64,000 nucleotides of DNA from Metallyticus violacea (lineage: Eukaryota > Arthropoda > Insecta > Mantodea > Metallyticidae): contig CM060833.1 of assembly GCA_030762175.1 (NCBI GenBank), forward strand, positions 167,166,501 to 167,230,500, in the 5' to 3' direction. Position numbers and translations under genes: made by a program. Below the pieces are notes generated by a model that did no database searches, was not told where the DNA came from, and was given only the letters and a program-made list of their open reading frames with translations. Numbering within the stretch: the first letter of the stretch is position 1; every line of letters starts with the position of its first letter. Positions 12,541-23,645 of the stretch are shown here, piece by piece.

Positions 12541-12544
12541 AAAG

Positions 12545-13100
12545 CCCTTGCACATCAGTTTCCGTTTATCTTCTATAGAAGTATCCACACCTTTCGCTGA
12601 AGAATCTTCCACACTGCCAGTGATGGAGCTCCAAAAAGTTGAAATGTTCTTCTCTTCAGAATTCAACTGAATGTGTTTAGCAGCTTCAATGTGCTGCACT
12701 TAGTGAGAGCAAAGCTGCCCCAGACTAAACTTTTGCCAAGAGACTGACAAAAATATTCAAACCATTTTCGATGTGTTAATTCCACAGACAGTTTCGGCCA
12801 CAATAAGGGGACTGTTTGCTCCCTTCTTTGCCGCTTCTTTATCCTGGCATTCATTGTAACTGTACAGAGTTACCCCATGACAGTAGCAGCAAGGTTTGAA
12901 GACATTATTATGAGAACTTAGAGAGCAGCTTAGAGAACGAGAATGCATTTGTTTTACACCTCCTCTTTCAGCACAAGTCAGGATCATAAATGTGAATGAA
13001 ATATTTCTGCCTGAAAAACGGTAAGTTTTGTCAAAAGATGGATCTTTACGCGTGAAGCACTGTAACCCAAAAGTTGATGCAAGGGATTAGTATGTGAAAA
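12545..13100 (-). pseudogene. Undiagnosed transposase-like or exon-like block
   Basis: The minus strand is open in adjoining frames with a protein-like composition: SFTFMILTCAERGGVKQMHS, FKPCCYCHGVTLYSYNECQD and KGANSPLIVAETVCGIN (13010-12770), then SEEKNISTFWSSITGSVEDS (about 12650-12595). Cysteine pairs CCYC and the CAERGG string look like degraded protein rather than random AT-rich DNA. I do not recognise the family and no splice signals bound it well. Could be an old DNA transposon or a pseudogene. Confidence 0.3.
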
Positions 13101-13615
13101 TGGCACTCATTTGTATCTCTAACAGATACTTCAAAACATATTTGCTTTACTTTTGCAAATGCGCTGGTAGTTTCATAATTGGTTACCCAGTCTTTATCTG
13201 GCGCTAACAAAACATGCGACAAGCAGCAAGTGATTCTTGTAAATGATATTGTTAATCGCTCTCAAGAAATGTAAAAATAACAGCTTCTATCTCATTGCAG
13301 CTTCCGGCATAATAATAGCAGCGATAACATTCTATGAATAACCCTGACGACACTGGCAATGGAGGTCGTGATGAAGTGAATTTGCACATATATGCAATAA
13401 TCATAGGATAGTTTTCAGTTTTAGTTCAGTTTTATATAAGAGAAAAACGATAATGCTATTGAAAATGATTATTAAAATATCATCGAAACCTTCTATAGCT
13501 TTCAAACTCAGATGGGCCAGGTTCCAGAACTTTATTGAGCAAAGGGTTCAGTTATTGTTTTTTCTCCATTACCGCCCATTAGCGGTCAGCTGTTTTTCCT
13601 TTTTAAGGGGAGTAT

Positions 13616-13914
13616 TTTTTTTTAATTTGGTTTATTTACGGACGCTCTTTAACATTTCAGGTCATCAGCGTCCCATTCAATTCAGGGCGTGAAACGGCCG
13701 ACAAATTTTGCTCAGAGGTTTCTTCTTTCAGGCTTGAGGTTCTTTATCGTGCGGTAAATGTACGACACGGGATCCACGGCTTTACTTCCCTTCCGAAGGA
13801 AGCCATGCTTAGCATTTTTACGGCCGAAAAAATCCATCGATCCTGGCCGAGATCGAACCCGCGATCTTGGGTTTAGGAGGCAAGTATGGTTACCACTACA
13901 CCACCAGGATCGAC
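13616..13914 (-). mobile_element. SINE family A, full length, with 12-bp target duplication
   Basis: A complete copy, with head on the right (GATCGAACCCGCGATCTTGG, CACCAGGATCGAC) and poly(A) on the left. It is flanked by a perfect direct repeat TAAGGGGAGTAT at 13604-13615 and 13915-13926, which proves insertion by target-primed reverse transcription. Confidence 0.93.
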
Positions 13915-13926
13915 TAAGGGGAGTAT

Positions 13927-15711
13927 GAAAGGCCTATCCTTGTAATATTAAATTTATGAACTTTAGTTCCCATTTTCTCGAGGACTATTAAAGCTAATGA
14001 AATGAAACTTTTACAGGGTACAGATGCACATAATTGAAATTCCCTGATCTACTTTCACTGCTTTACCATGACTCTGAAGCAAATTATAAACTACATTTTT
14101 TGCACAACATTTTACTTTTTTACGTTGTCACATTTTGTTCCAACTCTACATAATAGATGCCCATCGCCACAATAATATCATAAGTGGAAAAAGTTTCTAA
14201 GTGACAGCTTATAAAAATCCTTGAAAAAATGGGACGCTTGATGCAAAAAACTGTAGTTTTTCAATAATTTCACCCCAAAAATGTTTTGACAGAAAAACTA
14301 ACTTTCTAAGAGAAACACCAGCTAAAGCCCTCCATGATGTAAAACAACAAACGCTGCCAATTTATAAAATGCAACTTTTTCTATCATTTAAGACAAACCG
14401 CAGCCTTCTAAAATAAATGCTTCCTAATGTATAGAATTTTAACTGAAGAAATGCTCGTGAAACTCCCCTCACTAATGTTATCTGCAGTGAGATTAAATTT
14501 TATTAAAAATATTTATAACTAAGGAACATTAATGAAAATCATATCAAAATAAACAGAATTTTCCAAATATTAAAACGTTACAAAAAAAATATATTTTTCA
14601 TCCCCCCGCTCTTTTCCCTTTAACATTTCCATTAATACTATTCATTTTTCATGTCTTACTGACTCGCTTTTTAACAGAGAGAGAGATAAAAGAGAAACTG
14701 TAAGCGTGTAAGGAATCATAGATGTCTAGGAAAATTAAATTTATAAACTTATAATGGTGCAAATGAGCCAGGATTAGGCAGCTAAAGTTACCTGGCGTTC
14801 ATCTTTACAGAGTAAGGAAATTGATGGAAGGGAACGCTTAAGTCAAGGGCTTAGAGGCTGCTTGTTACAAATTATACTCTTCTCTTGGTGTGTGATAATG
14901 ACTGACATTTGCGCTGCATGTCTGCCTTTGTTCCCAAGATCACAACTTCAGTTCCAAGTCCTCTTATGTAAAGTTTCAGCGCATTGCTGCGTGATGCTAC
15001 ATGAATGCCAACCTACAGGTTTTCAAGATTATGCCTCTAGTGGTTGTGAAAAGTGAATATGTGTACATTTTGAATTATATGAATCCGGACCAGAAACCCT
15101 AAACTACCCAATGCTTGCTTAGTGTTTGCACTGAAATTATATACGATAAACTAAGGAGAATTTGAAACTATGCCCTTGAAATTTACATCTGGTTTTAAAA
15201 GCAAATTATACTTTGCAACTATCCCTGCAGTCCCTGCTCAGCAAAACGCATCAGAAGCAGTAGTCGTCCAACAAGATGAGGCTGCATCTCATTTTGCACA
15301 CACTAGTTCCTCAAGATATGCACACGGGAGCAGTTCGTTTAACTGAGGACTCTTAGAAATCTCCCTGCATTGTATCAAAGGAAATGAGAACCGAAATAAG
15401 GATATTTATGAATCAAAAGCAATCTTTTTGCAGTTCAAAGGTACAAAGCATGCGTTGCTCCATAGTTTAATGAGGTTATATAGGAGGTGTTCGTTGTTTA
15501 CAACTCAAGTGTATTAAAGTTGACCTTCCCAAGTGCAACATTTTCATAAGAGTTGTATTTGGCACAAGCAGTCGCTCAGCTTCCATTACATTCTAACAGG
15601 TTGCTCTGTCACAGTTCCACATCATAAGTCACAACACGCAAATCTGCACTGATATATTCGTCTGAAACAAGTAAATGTTCATAAAATGAAGAAAAACTAC
15701 ATTTTACACAA
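13927..15711. other. Anonymous AT-rich DNA around a SINE fragment
   Basis: Apart from the family C fragment at 14751-14822, nothing recognised. Confidence 0.4.
14751..14822 (-). mobile_element. SINE family C, 3' fragment
   Basis: ATAATGGTGCAAATGAGCC and GCTAAAGTTACCTGGCGTTC match the 3' part of family C in inverse orientation. The head is missing. Confidence 0.65.
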
Positions 15712-16160
15712 CCGAGGGGGTTGGCTCAAGCGGTAACGCATTCGGGAGGTCCCAGGTTCAAATCTGTTGGAACCATTTATTACCCTGATCGTTTAGGCAA
15801 ATGCTGGAATGCAAAGGATCTTTCCTTTCTACGAATTTTCCCTTCTCCCATTTCATTCCGTTGGTTTATTTACAGGGTCAAAAGTGTGGGGTAGGGTGGA
15901 CTGGTGCGGTGTGACGGTGGTTTGTGCTTTAGGAAGTTTTCTACCTCGGCGTCTGGTATGAAAGCAGCCCTTCTGAGGGGCTAGAAATCCTTGGAGGGTT
16001 ATTTCCGCCGGCTTCGGGGCGTTCTATCTGGAAACAACGTCCGTGCCTGGATGCTGGTCGCCCGATGCCTACCTCATCTCACCCATTCCTACTGGAGGTG
16101 CCCCCAATAGGGACGTAGGCAAAAACGGCCATCCTTGGTAAAGAGTGAAGTACCGAAATA
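15712..16160 (+). mobile_element. Candidate tRNA-headed SINE, fifth type, about 450 bp
   Basis: GGGGGTTGGCTCAAGCGGTA (A box) and GGTTCAAATCTG (B box) are followed by a GC-richer body (CGGCTTCGGGGCGTTCTATC, GGAGGTGCCCCCAATAGGGA) unlike its AT-rich flanks. Only one copy is in the window, so family status is inferred from the head. Confidence 0.5.
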
Positions 16161-16460
16161 TCCCACCCTACAATCAGTCCATAATATTTACATGCACACA
16201 ATAAACACTATAAACGCTGCCATTTTTAATTTTGAAGCACCTTTCCTAACATTTCATAGTTATACCTGCTGCAAAACTTTAACAAGGGAAAACTTCACAC
16301 TTTAACACGGCCAGATGTAGCACAGACTTATTCTTACCTACACTGTATCACCTACAACAATCGCATAATACTCATTATAGGTTAAAAAAACTGCATATAT
16401 TCACGTTCCCTTCGGGGATCATGCTGCATGCTCTTAATCTGCAACTGAGCAGCAAGCAAT

Positions 16461-18530
16461 GAATGAAGAACTGTCTATCAGACATCTTCCTCACAGTGAC
16501 CACGTTTCATGCTGCTGAATATCCAGCAGTGAATGAAGAGCTGTCTATCAGACATCTTCCTCACAGTGACCACGTTTCATGCTGCTGAATATCCAGCAGT
16601 GAATGAAGAGCTGTCTATCAGACATCTTCCTCACAGTGACCACGTTTCACGTTGCTGAATATCCAGCAGTGAATGAAGAGCTGTCTATCAGACATCTTCC
16701 TCACAGTGACCACGTTTCACGCTGCTGAATATCCAGCAGTGAATGAAGAACTGTCTATCAGACATCTTCCTCACAGTGACCACGTTTCACGTTGCTGAAT
16801 ATCCAGCAGTGAATGAAGAGCTGTCTATCAGACATCTTCCTCACAGTGACCACGTTTCACGCTGCTGAATATCCAGCAGTGAATGAAGAACTGTCTATCA
16901 GACATCTTCCTCACAGTGACCACGTTTCATGCTGCTGAATATCCAGCAGTGAATGAAGAGCTGTCTATCAGACATCTTCCTCACAGTGACCACGTTTCAT
17001 GCTGCTGAATATCCAGCAGTGAATGAAGAGCTGTCTATCAGACATCTTCCTCACAGTGACCACGTTTCACGTTGCTGAATATCCAGCAGTGAATGAAGAG
17101 CTGTCTATCAGACATCTTCCTCACAGTGACCACGTTTCACGCTGCTGAATATCCAGCAGTGAATGAAGAACTGTCTATCAGACATCTTCCTCACAGTGAC
17201 CACGTTTCACGTTGCTGAATATCCAGCAGTGAATGAAGAGCTGTCTATCAGACATCTTCCTCACAGTGACCACGTTTCACGCTGCTGAATATCCAGCAGT
17301 GAATGAAGAACTGTCTATCAGACATCTTCCTCACAGTGACCACGTTTCATGCTGCTGAATATCCAGCAGTGAATGAAGAGCTGTCTATCAGACATCTTCC
17401 TCACAGTGACCACGTTTCATGCTGCTGAATATCCAGCAGTGAATGAAGAGCTGTCTATCAGACATCTTCCTCACAGTGACCACGTTTCATGTTGCTGAAT
17501 ATCCAGCAGTGAATGAAGAGTTGTCTATCAGACATCTTGCTCACAGTAACCACGTTTCACGTTGCTGAATATCCAGCAGTGAATGAAGAGTTGTCTATCA
17601 GACATCTTGCTCAAAGTGACCACGTTTCACGTTGCTGAATATCCAGCAGTGAATGAAGAGTTGTCTATCAGACATCTTGCTCACAGTAACCACGTTTCAT
17701 GCTGCTGAATATCCAGCAGTGAATGAAGAGTTGTCTATCAGACATCTTCCTCACAGTGACCACGTTTCATGCTGCTGAATATCCAGCAGTGAATGAAGAG
17801 CTGTCTATCAGACATCCTCCTCACAGTGACCACGTTTCATGCTGCTGAATATCCAGCAGTGAATGAAGAGCTGTCTATCAGACATCTTCCTCACAGTGAC
17901 CACGTTTCATGTTGCTGAATATCCAGCAGTGAATGAAGAGTTGTCTATCAGACATCTTGCTCACAGTAACCACGTTTCACGTTGCTGAATATCCAGCAGT
18001 GAATGAAGAGTTGTCTATCAGACATCTTGCTCAAAGTGACCACGTTTCACGTTGCTGAATATCCAGCAGTGAATGAAGAGTTGTCTATCAGACATCTTGC
18101 TCACAGTAACCACGTTTCATGCTGCTGAATATCCAGCAGTGAATGAAGAGTTGTCTATCAGACATCTTCCTCACAGTGACCACGTTTCATGCTGCTGAAT
18201 ATCCAGCAGTGAATGAAGAGCTGTCTATCAGACATCCTCCTCACAGTGACCACGTTTCATGCTGCTGAATATCCAGCAGTGAATGAAGAGCTGTCTATCA
18301 GACATCTTCCTCACAGTGACCACGTTTCATGTTGCTGAATATCCAGCAGTGAATGAAGAGTTGTCTATCAGACATCTTGCTCACAGTAACCACGTTTCAC
18401 GTTGCTGAATATCCAGCAGTGAATGAAGAGTTGTCTATCAGACATCTTGCTCAAAGTGACCACGTTTCACGTTGCTGAATATCCAGCAGTGAATGAAGAG
18501 TTGTCTATCAGGCATCCTCAGCAGAGTGAC
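16461..18530. repeat. 70-bp satellite/minisatellite, about 30 units with 420-bp higher-order structure
   Basis: Unit: CACGTTTCAYGYTGCTGAAT, ATCCAGCAGTGAATGAAGAR, YTGTCTATCAGACATCTTSC, TCACAGTGAC (70 bases). The phase marker CACGTTTCA recurs exactly every 70 bases from 16501 to 18461 (29 times). Flanking units at 16431 and 18531 are strongly diverged. Shared variants define six-unit repeats: units 1-6 recur as 7-12 (and 13-14 begin a third), and units 15-20 recur as 21-26 (and 27-29). The unit contains CTGCTG-AATATC-CAGCAG, a six-base stem. Seventy is not a multiple of three, so a repeated protein is unlikely. Confidence 0.97.
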
Positions 18531-18600
18531 CATGCTCCATGCTACTTCACTTATAGCTGGATAGCTAGCAATGAATGAAGTGCTGTCTGCAGGTAGATCG

Positions 18601-20390
18601 GGATGGGTAACAAAAAGTGACATTGAATGAGAGAGGAGAGCAATTTTCGCACCTTAATGAGTTGATCCCATTTCCACTTTCTCACCACAATGTTGTGACG
18701 GTATTTCTCCTACAAGTTACTCATCATTTTCGCCTTGCGGTGCACCTATTACTTTTATTGTTGTTTTCTGCCCCTGACAGGATGACAAATTATTTTCTGA
18801 CCTCCAATGGCGGCGAGAGGCGGCTGGGCTATAGGTTACAAAGGCAGGATGTGGTACAGTCGCTTCCTCTCACAACATGACTCCAGGGTCATTTAGTTGG
18901 CACATCTGAGATTGGGGTTCACTCTTATTAGTTGAAACACCTTGATGTTGTAAAGGCAAAGAACAAGTGAACTATTACATGCCTTAAGTCATTGTTCCAT
19001 TCAGATTGTAATGAAAATTTTAGTATGAGACAGAAAATGTAGCAAAGCTAAACTATAGAAAATCTTACTTATCCCCCGCGAAAAAGCTTTGAAAAAAAAA
19101 TTAAAAGAGAAGCCAAGTGAAATACATCATAAACTTATAGCTACGAAAGATGAGAACATAATGACAGAAATTATACTTTGCAAAATGTAATTATAAATAA
19201 TGGCATGTGGACAAATCATAGTGATATACATGACGGAAAAGCATTTCTTCATACAGAATGACCCATTGCCTTGGCTGTTGCACGCCAAGGATGACGCGCA
19301 ATGGCCAGGCCGGTGTTTCGTGGACTATCCAGTATATAAGGACTTGAAAATGGAAGAAGCATTGAAACAATAAAAAGGAATTAGTTAAACTCAAAACTTT
19401 AAATTGATGCCTAGAACAGCTGAATGAGGCTGTATTTTAAATGTATGAGTTAAAGGTATCACAAAATGCCTTTCCCAAATTTCCCAAACAGTTTGGGATT
19501 TAGCAATACCACACCAATATATCAATTTCATGTTCCTACCTACTTACCGTTAACATTGGGAAAGATAAGTTATGCCTGTCTTAAAACTGCGATGTCTTTT
19601 TTTATGTTTTGGAATAGAAGGAATCGTTTCCCAGAATTCGGTTTTTGTATCGGGATATAGACAACTTAATAAAATGCAAATTTGAGAGTTCAACTCATAT
19701 CAAGTTGGTGGTTGGCACTTGGCTTCTCATAACAAGGACAAGTTAATTACTTATATAAACATGCTTCTTAAGATCTAAAGAAACTCAAACATTTTACAGG
19801 CCTAAGGGAATTTTCATATAAATTGCACTAAACATTCTCATAAAACAGTTGAGTTGTGTCCAAGCAAACCAGTTAAAATACTCGTAATCCTTCTTGAAAC
19901 AAAACTAATAGCAATGCATTCTAGCACCTCTGCTTTGATTCGGTTATATCACTCACTCCCTCCCAAAAGAAGATCTAATCACAACAGGACATATGACACA
20001 TTATTGTAACAGAATTAGTAGTAAGTGGTAATAGTTATAATAATGTTCAGCTATACTTTATTTAATTTAGATCTCCATGCTGTTCTGTTTGGAATAAAAG
20101 CTAATAAGATTAGTGCATGCTATTAGAAAGTTCTAACAAGTAAGCCAAATCACTTCAATGATTATACTTAAAGTACAAAAAAATGCATCGTTTTCGCATT
20201 GCATTTGTCTTACCGCATTCCCCCCTTGTTTTAATTTGTATTAGACAATCTAATTTTGCTTTCAAACCCATTCTTATTAACGTCAATTAAATTAAATTAC
20301 CGAAAAATTATCATCACTCGTGCTATTACTGCAGATAGTCTGCGATGATTCAAAGATATTACACGTAAAATATTATATTTTTATGCAGAA
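18601..20390. other. Anonymous DNA right of the satellite
   Basis: 18601-18900 is GC-richer with an 87-codon frame lacking motifs; the rest is AT-rich with no recognised element. Confidence 0.4.
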
Positions 20391-21243
20391 TAAATGTATT
20401 CATACTTTCACAGTAGACATCCATTTAATATATTTCAAAGCTGAACCGAAAAACAAAAGTAATGTATAGTATGATGTTCTGTAAACAGATGTGACTCACA
20501 TACATTATGATAGCGTTGCTACGTGCCAAATAAATCAACAATGAACAAATGAAGCCAAGATTATCGTATGATGTTCTGTAAACAGATGTGACTCACATTG
20601 CGTTATGTTAGCGTTGCTACAACAAAATGGAGCCAAGATTATCGTTTTAACAGCGGAAAGCAATTTTGAAGTGGTATTGGAAAACTGAGAATGTTGTTGA
20701 AGTTCAAAGGCAATGGAGACGTGTGTACAGAACAGAACCGCCAACGCGAATAACAATTGCATGCATTCGAGACAAATTTGAGACTCGTGGTACCGTATGC
20801 GATGTTCACAAGGGCAGATTTGCGAGACCTGGCACAGCAACAAGCCCGCGCACTGAATCCAAGGCACTGGATAGGAGAAGTCCGATTGAGTTCCACGCGT
20901 TCTCCGGATCCAACTCCGTTAGACTTCTACCTATGGGGAACTCTTAAGGATGTTGTATATCGTAGAAAACCAGCTACACTGACAGCACTTCAGCAAGAAA
21001 TTGAAACGGCATGTGTTGCAATCGCTGAGGACACTTTCGCAAACGTTACTCAATCAGTAGTTCAACGTACTCAGAAGTGTATCGACACCGGTGGTGGACA
21101 TTTTGAGCAATTGTTGTAACTGTAAAAGTGTAAGATGATTAGTGCTCATATTTTCTGTTGTGTGAATTCAGTTTTGTTTTGTTAACACAGTTTTTTCTTT
21201 GCTTGAAATGAGATGAGTATACATTTTTTGGCACTCTCTGTAG
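20391..21243 (+). mobile_element. DUF4817-type mariner-like transposon copy a, internally deleted
   Basis: The right end (ATACATTTTTTGGCACTCTCTGTA) matches, as an inverted repeat, the left end of copy c (GAGGGTGCCAAAAAATGTAT). The N-terminal HTH part reads ILKWYWKTENVVEVQRQWRR and RITIACIRDKFETRGTV, and the C-terminal part PTPLDFYLWGTLKDVVYRRK and AEDTFANVTQ. The region between, which should hold the first catalytic acids, is missing; the junction lies near 20850-20870. The start ATG at about 20629 is followed by an in-frame TAA where other copies have a glutamate codon. It cannot encode an active enzyme and could only be moved by one supplied in trans. Confidence 0.8.
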
Positions 21244-21659
21244 TTCACGACTGTGAGACAGTATTTGTAAACTGCCACCCCCATATTTAATTAGAGTAAT
21301 TATAACAAGTAATTTTATGTAATGTTATAGTCATGGGAGTAATGTCATTTTGTTTCCTGTACAAGTGTTGAATTATTGTGTGTAAAATGTTATTTTCTTA
21401 CCCCAGCCATAAAATCTGACCAGGAAACTTCTGTTGCCTATTGTAACAATATTTTTAAAGATGACTCAGGCAAACCGATGTTTTCTGGAAAAATTTCTAA
21501 AGGAGAATCCATGAGTAAGACGTTTATTTGTATTCTGTTACGAATTGTAAAGCACCTTAGGCATAATAAAACATATGGCAGGCAACTACAGGGATGAAAA
21601 GATGGGCCGATAACCTCTTCAAAGGAAGAAGCAAGCATCTTGAGTTGATATATACATGT

Positions 21660-22090
21660 AAAAAGTCACGTAGGCCGTATTTATTTAGTCTTTAATTTTG
21701 CGGCCCGTAGTAAGTTTTGCAAGAGTATTCAGCGGGTCATTATCAGTGGAAGGGCCTTCTCAGTTCAGTTCAGTTAGTGAAATGCTGTAATTAGTTTCGC
21801 AAGAGTATTCAGTGTGGAAGATAAGCGCGGTCAGTTCAGTGCAAGAGTATTAAGTGAACGATATTTATTAGTTGAGTTCAGTTGTGTCTCAAGATTAGTT
21901 GATTTCAGGATCAGCTTTATCAAATTAAGAAACGTCAGAGTGATCGTCATAGTGCGAAAGTGGCACACATTCTCCAGAAAATAACTGCAGTACATTTTAT
22001 GTGGAATAGTTTATGAACAATAAATTGTGTTTCGTCTCTTATAATGAGAAATGTTATAAATCTCCGTATACTCCTTCCCCTATGGTCACA
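21660..22090 (+). other. LTR-like or promoter-like segment with short direct repeats
   Basis: GCAAGAGTATTCAGYG-like motifs occur three times (about 21719, 21800 and 21841) among repeated CAGTTCAGTT strings, followed by CAATAAATTGTGTTTCGTCT and CTCCTTCCCC. This layout (spaced repeats, AATAAA, then a C-rich stretch) recurs at 32940-33310. It would fit the R-U5 part of an LTR, but no paired LTR, primer-binding site or coding region was found. Confidence 0.25.
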
Positions 22091-23313
22091 GGATCATAAA
22101 ACTATCCAACAGCAGAGTCTCAACATCCGTGATAAAATGTAAGTCAGCGGAAATCAATCGTCAAGAGAGGAAGAAAGCCCTGAGAATACAAAACAATCAA
22201 ACTCAAACCCTTTCCACAATTTTTCCTCAACTCTACATATTTAATTAAACCCCCTTTTCTTTATTTAAAACCACTGCATCATATGATTAAATAACCTGAA
22301 TGTAAGTAAATAAAATAATATAATTAATTATAATAATTAGTAGCAAAATGTACAAATTCTGTTTCTAAGCTACCAACATTTTATTCACTCTTTCATTTAA
22401 AGGAGAAAGATCTTGCTTTAGACTAGGATGTTAGAATGCCCAGAAAATATCATTTTTATCAAGAGAATCTGTTTTGTGGCGAGGTTGAAATTAGTAAATA
22501 TGATGGTCGAGTGTAGCCAATATCGGCACTTGGAAAAAAATATACCTTTATAGTGAGAAGTTTCCCTAATACCATATAGAGATAAAATAACTTGCTGGGA
22601 AGTCGTTTTGACTTTCCTAGTCAACTCACGTAAGTGCAATCTTCTTTTCTATGTTTATATCTCTTCTCTATCGGTATATGTTGCAGTAAACCATGTACGG
22701 TTAATTAACCAATCAATGTTTTACAACGTGATTTTACTATTATTGTCTTAATAATGAAAGAAGAATTAATTTCTCGGTCTAACACTGAGAAAAAACATGT
22801 TGGTAGCTTTGAAGTATAACTGAACAATTGGAACGTATAAAATAAACGTAATTTAGGTAATTTTTATCATAGAACTAATATCTCGTTCTAGTCCCAACCG
22901 CAAGTTAACAAGCCTTTGCTATCAATAAGTCATTGGTAGGCTGTCGACAACCCTTTGTTTGGATATAATTTTTTAAAAGAGAAAGTGCTCAAATAAAACC
23001 ACTTATCTTGATACTGCTTGCAATGTATGTTTGGTTTCTGAACCAATTTTATGCAGAATTAAAGTCCCTTTGTTCTTTTGATCGCCCATTGCCAGTTGAA
23101 CTGATCAATTTAGTCATGTTGCTCAGGTTTTAAGAACGTTCTGTCAGTCAAAAGATTGAGGATGAAATTCCGGATTGCGCGTGTGTCCCTCCACTAGGAG
23201 ATGAATTCATCTATGAATAAAGTTCTAGCTTTCGTCTTCCAAATACTCTGCAATATGGAGACCCTAACTTTTGTGGATGTCTTCATTTCTTCCTTATCAA
23301 CATTTCTGGTAAC
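22091..23313. other. Anonymous AT-rich DNA
   Basis: Nothing recognised. Confidence 0.45.
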
Positions 23314-23325
23314 GATCTCGTCACA

Positions 23326-23633
23326 CACACACATGTTGGTCCTGGTGGTGTAGTGGTTACCATACTTGCCTCCTATACCCAAAACGCGGGTTCAAACCCG
23401 GCCAGGACCGATGGATTTTTTCGGGCGTAAAAATCCTAAGCATGGCTTCCTTCGGAAGGGAAGTAAAGCCGTGGGTCCCGTGTTGTACATTTACGGCACG
23501 AAAAAGAACCTCAAGCCTGAAAGAGAGGCCTCTGAGCAAAATTTGTCGGCCGTTTCACGCCCTGAGTTGAATGGGACGCTGATGACCTGAGCTGTTAAAG
23601 AGCGTCCTTAAATAAATCAATAAAAAAAAAAAA
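23326..23633 (+). mobile_element. SINE family A, full length, with 12-bp target duplication
   Basis: Head GGTCCTGGTGGTGTAGTGGT at 23338, tail ending in poly(A) at 23633. The direct repeat GATCTCGTCACA occurs at 23314-23325 and 23634-23645. A short CA run lies between the left duplication and the head. A run of ten C follows at about 23659. Confidence 0.93.
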
Positions 23634-23645
23634 GATCTCGTCACA

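Noticed and set aside
16461..18530. Regular repeats at constant spacing, as in a CRISPR array
   Set aside because: Units are contiguous with no unique spacers, the period is 70, and the host is clearly eukaryotic. It is a satellite.
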